From positions 62,001 through 126,000 of the forward strand of contig DATGXG010000014.1 of NCBI GenBank assembly GCA_035299085.1: a stretch of DNA of 64,000 nucleotides. The letters run 5' to 3'. Below are positions 59,577-64,000 of the stretch, piece by piece; within the stretch, counting starts at the first letter, position 1; each line of letters begins with the position of its first letter. Under the pieces are notes generated by a model. That model was not told the DNA's origin. It saw only the letters and a program-made list of their open reading frames with translations, and did no database searches. The translations under genes were made by a program, and so were the position numbers. Origin of the DNA: Bacteroidales bacterium (GTDB lineage Bacteria > Bacteroidota > Bacteroidia > Bacteroidales > UBA10428).

Positions 59577-61094
59577 TTACTTTTTTCCTGTAGACGGATC
59601 GAAATCGCACACAACCCTGAAACCGACGTAAAAACAATCGGAGTACCACCAGATGCTCTTCGGCATCTGAGGATCAGTGTGAAGCCAGGCATCGGTACGT
59701 GTATAACTCCTTGCGGCGCAACGCAGCATTCCTGCAGCATCCTTGTAGGATCCCCCTCTCACCACATGCTCCGTTCCGGTTGCCGGTCCTTTCGGATTCA
59801 CAACCAGGTCGCCTTTATACTGGCTGTAAGCATCGGCCTGGTACCAGTCGCTGCAGAATTCAGCTACATTGCCCAGCATGTTTTTCAGACCGAACGGATT
59901 CGCGGCCACAAATTCAGGAAGCTGGGTCTTGGCGCGGCTGTTTTCGGCATACACCACATAGGTGTTGATTACCGAAGTGTCATTTTTGGATATTTTAGCC
60001 CTGAAGCCGGATTTCTCAAATTTTGAGGGGTCTCCCTTAAAGAAATAGGGCTCTTTTGTGCCGCCCCGTGCGGCGTATTCCCATTCCGCTTCGGTGGGAA
60101 GCCTGTAATTCTTGCCTGTTACTGAGGACAGCCACCTGCAGTATGTTTCAGCTGCATGATAACTAATTGAAATGGCCGGTCGTTTTCCTTTCCCCCATCC
60201 CCGGTCGGGCTGTCCGTAAGGCGGAGTGGCGCCGGTTATGGCATCGGTTTTAGTCTTTGAGGCTCTCAAACCTTCAGTGTCCGTGCTTCTTCCTTCGCCT
60301 GATGTCTGGGCATAAAATGCAAGGTATTCATCCCATGACACCTCAATTTCAGCCATGTAAAATGAATCGATCTTCACTTTTTTCACCGGACCCTCGTCGG
60401 CATTGCGGAAGGGCTCATCTGACTGTGATCCCAAAGAGAACGTTCCCCCGGGAATAGCAATCATATTGAAAGAGACTGTTGATCCGGGAATTTTCTCGGT
60501 GAAATTTCCGAAACCGGATACAGGCGTCGGTGTAGCGTATTTTTCGGCATTTGTGACACTGGCAGTGAAGCCTGTATTACCACCGTGTACATAGCCGGCA
60601 ATAAAATGGCCGGCGTTAAGATGGCAGTTGATGCACTGCAGGTCGGCCTGTTTGTCTTTGTAGTTTGTATAGTATAAATGAGCTTCAGCGCCTTCCTTTG
60701 TAATTTCAGGAGGGAACAGGTTTTTATGGCAGTTAATGCATGAAGAATTATACACATGACTACGGGCATACTCAAGCTGACCTTTTTCTTCCCAGTTAAA
60801 CGAAGCTGAATCTTTTGTCCATTTTGACCATACGTCACGTGCCCCTGTTTTTATCTTGGCAGCGAGATAGCCCTGTCCATGAGGTGGCAGATGGCAATCG
60901 GTGCAGTTGGTCTGTGTTCCTGATTTGGAAATGTAGTGCATCGACTGCATCCACGAAGAAGTGGCCTGCGGGTGGATATGACACGAAGCACAATATTCAT
61001 TCTCAGAAGTATGGCGGACCATATAGGAGCCCGAACCGAAAAGCAACAATCCTGCCACCACACCCGGAATAAACCAAATCCAACGTTTTTTCAT
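59577..61094 (-). CDS. NapC/NirT-type tetrahaem cytochrome fused to an FGE/SUMF1-type domain
   Basis: A 505-residue fusion. One N-terminal membrane helix (IWFIPGVVAGLLLFGSGSY) anchors a NapC/NirT-like cytochrome c with four CxxCH haem sites (35-39, 64-68, 119-123, 154-158). Residues about 205-498 form an FGE/SUMF1/EgtB-like domain (MIAIPGGTFSLGS, YRLPTEAEWEYAARGG, MLGNVAEFCSDWY, VVRGGSYKDAA, DCFYVGFRV). The paired active-site cysteines of true formylglycine-generating enzymes are not evident. NapC-type proteins pass electrons from quinol to periplasmic partners. It lies 66 bp upstream of the Gfo/Idh/MocA gene. Confidence 0.88.
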   Translation of the reverse strand: MKKRWIWFIPGVVAGLLLFGSGSYMVRHTSENEYCASCHIHPQATSSWMQSMHYISKSGTQTNCTDCHLPPHGQGYLAAKIKTGARDVWSKWTKDSASFNWEEKGQLEYARSHVYNSSCINCHKNLFPPEITKEGAEAHLYYTNYKDKQADLQCINCHLNAGHFIAGYVHGGNTGFTASVTNAEKYATPTPVSGFGNFTEKIPGSTVSFNMIAIPGGTFSLGSQSDEPFRNADEGPVKKVKIDSFYMAEIEVSWDEYLAFYAQTSGEGRSTDTEGLRASKTKTDAITGATPPYGQPDRGWGKGKRPAISISYHAAETYCRWLSSVTGKNYRLPTEAEWEYAARGGTKEPYFFKGDPSKFEKSGFRAKISKNDTSVINTYVVYAENSRAKTQLPEFVAANPFGLKNMLGNVAEFCSDWYQADAYSQYKGDLVVNPKGPATGTEHVVRGGSYKDAAGMLRCAARSYTRTDAWLHTDPQMPKSIWWYSDCFYVGFRVVCDFDPSTGKK

Positions 61095-61152
61095 TTCTTA
61101 AGCCAATATGGGCTTGAAGATATGAAAAAAAAGGAAAGACGATACCGGAGAT

Positions 61153-62034
61153 TCAGATTTTTGCGCTCTCAGCGGCGATGTTTCTGTCGACTTTTTTAAT
61201 CAGTCCCTGGAGAACAGTCCCTGGTCCCACTTCATAAAAATGATCGGCCCCGTCGGCCAGCATATTCTTTACTGTCTGCGTCCATTTCACGGGGGCGGTG
61301 AGCTGTTTCTTAATGTTCTCGCGGATAACGGCAGGATCAGTTGACGGACTTGCCGTTACATTCTGGTATACCGGGCAGCGGGGTTTTACTATTTCAGCGG
61401 CATCAATTGCTTTTTCAAGGTCGAGGCGTGCAGGTTCCATGATGGGTGAATGGAAAGCGCCTCCCACAGAAAGTTTCAGTGCTCTTTTTGCTCCGGCAGC
61501 GGTTAATTTTTCGATGGCCTGGTCAATTCCTTCGATGGATCCTGATATCACGATCTGACCGGGACTGTTATAATTGGCAGGAACCACAATGGCGTTGATT
61601 TCACTGCAGACTTTTTCAACCACTTCATCATCGAGGCCGAGAATAGCCGCCATTGTAGAAGGCTGAATTTCGCATGCTTTCTGCATGGCCATAGCACGTT
61701 GTGAAACAAGTTTCAGTCCGTTTTCAAACGACAGTGCACCGGCGGCCACAAGGGCTGAAAATTCGCCGAGTGAATGACCGGCTGTCATATCGGGCTGGAA
61801 TGCATCGCCCATCATTTTGGCAAGAATTACCGAGTGAAGAAATATGGCGGGCTGGGTAACTTTGGTCTGTCTCAGGTCTTCATCAGTTCCTGCAAACATG
61901 AGGTCAGTGATACGGAATCCGAGTATATCATTGGCCTTCTCAAAAAGTTCTTTTGCCTGGCTGTGATTATCATACAGATCTTTGCCCATACCTACAAACT
62001 GGGCACCCTGACCGGGGAATACATATGCCTTCAT
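61153..62034 (-). CDS. fabD: Malonyl-CoA:ACP transacylase
   Basis: Loads malonyl groups from CoA onto acyl carrier protein for fatty acid synthesis. The ATG at 62034 gives the canonical start MKAYVFPGQGAQFVGMG; a longer frame to 62073 is rejected. The nucleophile Ser88 lies in GHSLGEFSAL, and the partner His is in GGAFHSPIMEPA. QRAMAMQ (conserved Arg) and PVYQNVTA are also typical. The length of 293 residues is normal. It lies 35 bp downstream of the CoA-binding-protein gene. Confidence 0.95.
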   Translation of the reverse strand: MKAYVFPGQGAQFVGMGKDLYDNHSQAKELFEKANDILGFRITDLMFAGTDEDLRQTKVTQPAIFLHSVILAKMMGDAFQPDMTAGHSLGEFSALVAAGALSFENGLKLVSQRAMAMQKACEIQPSTMAAILGLDDEVVEKVCSEINAIVVPANYNSPGQIVISGSIEGIDQAIEKLTAAGAKRALKLSVGGAFHSPIMEPARLDLEKAIDAAEIVKPRCPVYQNVTASPSTDPAVIRENIKKQLTAPVKWTQTVKNMLADGADHFYEVGPGTVLQGLIKKVDRNIAAESAKI

Positions 62035-62069
62035 GGATGGTGAGTTTTTGATTTCGGGGACAAAAGTAA

Positions 62070-62429
62070 TCAAAATCTTCCCATTGCCAGCATCACCAGC
62101 GAGCAGTCGTGCACAATTTTTATATTGTAACTTTCAAGCATTTCCTCGAATTCAGGACTTTCAGTGCCGGGGTTGAAGATTACTCTTTTCGGACGGAGGG
62201 AGAGCACGTAGTCAAAAATCTCACCCTGGTGATAAGGCGCCACATACATAAGCACCGAATGAACCTCGGGAATGGGAGGCTGTCCTGTTTGTATGGGAAT
62301 TTCACCAATAAAACCCTTCCGCTTTCCTATGGCTACCACATCATAATTGTTTTTCACCAGCCGGGTGACAGCCTTGAACGAATAGCGCTCGGGATTGTCG
62401 CTTGCACCCAGTACAACCATTTTGCTCAT
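62070..62429 (-). CDS. CoA-binding domain protein (CoA_binding_2)
   Basis: A 119-residue single Rossmann-like CoA-binding domain: VVLGASDNPERYSFKAV at the start, PEVHSVLMYVAPYHQ in the middle, VIFNPGTESPEFEEM and the conserved HDCSLVML near the end. It is related to the N-terminal part of succinyl-CoA synthetase-like proteins. No reaction is known for these small forms. Its ATG overlaps the stop of ispF by 4 bp. Confidence 0.88.
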   Translation of the reverse strand: MSKMVVLGASDNPERYSFKAVTRLVKNNYDVVAIGKRKGFIGEIPIQTGQPPIPEVHSVLMYVAPYHQGEIFDYVLSLRPKRVIFNPGTESPEFEEMLESYNIKIVHDCSLVMLAMGRF

Positions 62430-62914
62430 ACCTTTTTCTGAATTAAGGCCACTGCATAAGCGGAAATACCGCGTTCTTCCCCTACAAATCCAAGTTTTTC
62501 AGTAGTAGTGGCCTTTACCGAAACATTTTCAGTTGCGGAGCCCATCGTTTCGGCCAGTATTTTGATCATTCCGGGAATATAATCCTTTACTTTAGGCCGC
62601 TGCATACAAAGGGTGCAATCAATGTTTCCCAGTTCCCATCCTTTTTCAGCCAGCAGGTCCATTGTCTTTTTAAGCAGGATGAGGCTGCTGATATCCTTAT
62701 AGGTATCTGAAGTGTCCGGAAAATGCACACCGATATCACGCAGCGCTGCTGCGCCAAGCAAAGCATCGCAGATGGCATGGATGAGCACATCGCCGTCGGA
62801 ATGGGCAACGGATCCTTTACTATGAGGAATTTCGACTCCGCCAAGAATCAGCTTTCGGCCTTCGGCAAGCTGGTGCACATCATATCCGAAACCGATACGG
62901 ACCGGCAGAGACAT
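62426..62914 (-). CDS. ispF: 2-C-methyl-D-erythritol 2,4-cyclodiphosphate synthase
   Basis: Makes MEcPP in the non-mevalonate isoprenoid pathway. The 162-residue protein has GFGYDVHQL at its start (Asp10 and His12 bind zinc), HSDGDVLIHAICDALLGAAALRDIG (shown in part as HSDGDVLIHA), HFPDT, and SVKATTTEKLGFVGEERGI near the end. Length and motifs are fully canonical. It overlaps the CoA-binding gene by 4 bp and follows porV by 5 bp. Confidence 0.96.
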   Translation of the reverse strand: MSLPVRIGFGYDVHQLAEGRKLILGGVEIPHSKGSVAHSDGDVLIHAICDALLGAAALRDIGVHFPDTSDTYKDISSLILLKKTMDLLAEKGWELGNIDCTLCMQRPKVKDYIPGMIKILAETMGSATENVSVKATTTEKLGFVGEERGISAYAVALIQKKV

Positions 62915-62919
62915 AGGAA

Positions 62920-64000
62920 TTACTTTTTAAACAGGAATCCTATCGTAAACCTCATGGTGTTGGCCAGGGGATTGCTTTTTCCTGTAGTTGATATAAGATA
63001 AGAGTAATCAATAAAGAATACATTCAAACGCAGACCTATACCCAGTGCAAAGTATTTCCGGTTTCCCTTCATTTCACTTTCGTGAAAATACCCGCCGCGT
63101 ATGGCAAACTGTTCACGATACCAGTATTCAAGTCCCACCGAATACATAATTTCTTTCATTTCTTCATTAAATCCGCCGGGGGCATCATAAAACGACTGGA
63201 TCCAGCTTTGTGGCAGTGATGAAGGAGTGGGTTTCCCTGAAACGATTACACTGTCTTCATAAATCGGAGGGGTAGGAACCAGCAGTTTGCTGAGTTCAAC
63301 CGAACCGGTAATTGAGTTATAATCATCCAATTGCAGGGTCTGCCTTATGCCGAGCCTTAATGTGGCCGGTATAAACTGTTTGTCGGAACCGTCAGTGTAG
63401 GATATCTTTGTACCCAGGTTCAGGAAACTGATACCCCATGCGAATTCACCCGGCAGAGAGCCGATGTCCATGGGTTTCTGGTAATAAAATCCAAGATCAG
63501 CAGCATAAGAGTAACCGGGATTATACTGTGCACCGCCAAAGCTTTTACCACCGTTTATATCCGAACGAATGAATTTCAGAGCAAGGGCACCTGAGAAATG
63601 TCTTGCCAGCAGTGTTGAATACCCGATATCTACCGAGAATTCATTGGGGTTGAATGTTCCCTGCTGTACCTGGTCTTCATCGGTTGCTGTAATTTCACCC
63701 ATTGAAAAGTATTTGAGTGAGGCGCTGATTGCCTGCCTGTCGTCGAATTTATAGAATCCTGCCAGGTATAACAGGTTGATGTCATTTACAAGGGTCCTCA
63801 GCCAGGGAGTAAAGGAAGTAGTAACTCCGGACTTCTCTTTTATCTGGGCGTATTTGGCCGCGTTCCAGTTTTGTGAATTCACATCGGGCGATGTAGCCAC
63901 TCCGAGGTCTCCAAGGGCGCCTCCGCGTGAATCAGGGGTAATGGTCAGGTAGGGTATAGTTGAATAAACCGGATTAAACGTTGTTTGCGCAGAAGCGCTC
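62920..64000 (-). CDS. porV: T9SS outer-membrane protein PorV (3' part)
   Basis: PorV (LptO) shuttles cargo from the T9SS translocon to the cell-surface attachment complex in the outer membrane. About 360 codons are visible; the 5' end lies beyond the window. The frame runs through the edge without a stop. It shows the end of a signal peptide (SASAQ), YLTITPDSRGGALGDLGVATSPDVNSQNWNAAKYA (seen as TPDSRGGALG and ATSPDVNSQNWN), and FadL/TodX-like barrel strands ending in FTIGFLFKK. A GTG at 63900 inside this frame is not the true start. Its presence explains the T9SS cargo genes upstream. Confidence 0.92.
   Translation of the reverse strand, partial: SASAQTTFNPVYSTIPYLTITPDSRGGALGDLGVATSPDVNSQNWNAAKYAQIKEKSGVTTSFTPWLRTLVNDINLLYLAGFYKFDDRQAISASLKYFSMGEITATDEDQVQQGTFNPNEFSVDIGYSTLLARHFSGALALKFIRSDINGGKSFGGAQYNPGYSYAADLGFYYQKPMDIGSLPGEFAWGISFLNLGTKISYTDGSDKQFIPATLRLGIRQTLQLDDYNSITGSVELSKLLVPTPPIYEDSVIVSGKPTPSSLPQSWIQSFYDAPGGFNEEMKEIMYSVGLEYWYREQFAIRGGYFHESEMKGNRKYFALGIGLRLNVFFIDYSYLISTTGKSNPLANTMRFTIGFLFKK

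Noticed and set aside
59577..60480. Sulfatase-maturation role for the FGE-like domain
   Set aside because: No sulfatase gene nearby and the paired catalytic cysteines are not evident.

Overview
The window reads as chromosomal DNA of a Bacteroidota bacterium, probably Bacteroidales-like. The evidence is a PorV outer-membrane protein of the type IX secretion system (T9SS), several secreted proteins with T9SS C-terminal sorting domains, a SusC-type plug sequence, candidate promoters of the Bacteroidota type (TTTG/TAnnTTTG), little Shine-Dalgarno signal, and a MurQ/kinase/AmpG-like transporter set. No rRNA, tRNA, CRISPR array or intact transposase was seen.

Layout. 1-9.2 kb: the 5' part of a divergent aspartokinase, a small collagen-like lipoprotein, TerC, and a minus-strand run of small proteins (YdeI-like, isochorismatase-like, cupin), a MuiA-type protein with an inserted TonB-plug segment, a serine hydrolase and a predicted outer-membrane protein. 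9.3-12.9 kb: a GH29 fucosidase, a 249-bp MITE-like element made of hairpins, and an ABC-F ATPase. 13.0-29.6 kb: the centrepiece, a divergently transcribed murein-salvage locus. murQ and a MurK-like kinase lie on the minus strand. On the plus strand a chain of overlapping genes encodes an amidase-like exoprotein, a glycosyltransferase, a GalT/HIT-like nucleotidyltransferase, a SpoIID-like protein, an AmpG/MurT-like transporter with an inserted beta-rich domain, a GHL10 glycosidase, a Tat-exported dipeptide epimerase and an FAD/Fe-S D-lactate dehydrogenase. Read together, peptidoglycan fragments would be trimmed outside, imported and phosphorylated. MurQ would split MurNAc-6-P into GlcNAc-6-P and D-lactate, and the dehydrogenase would oxidise the lactate to pyruvate.

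29.6-42.4 kb: a sensor kinase, a nucleoside-diphosphate-sugar epimerase-like protein, a VirJ-like hydrolase, a CoA-disulfide-reductase/rhodanese fusion, TrmO and GNAT proteins, and two diverged paralogue pairs. Gene gaps are filled with degenerate short tandem repeats. 42.4-55.4 kb: an accessory region, visibly more AT-rich, almost entirely on the minus strand. It holds T9SS cargo proteins (SBBP and FG-GAP propellers), an acyltransferase, broken genes and imperfect palindromes between genes that look like integron attC sites. 55.4-64 kb: core-like genes again, namely TlpA, a DUF1287 protein, a three-gene unit (tetrahaem NapC/NirT fused to an FGE/SUMF1-type domain, a Tat-exported Gfo/Idh/MocA oxidoreductase and a Tat-exported Hyi-like TIM barrel), fabD, a CoA-binding protein, ispF and the 3' part of porV.

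Strongest leads: the murein locus with its three puzzling members (GalT/HIT-like protein, glycosyltransferase, transporter with inserted domain), the cytochrome-FGE/Gfo/Hyi unit, the attC-like spacers in the AT-rich island, and the MuiA/TonB-plug chimera. All functional calls rest on recognised motifs and neighbourhood; no database search was run.
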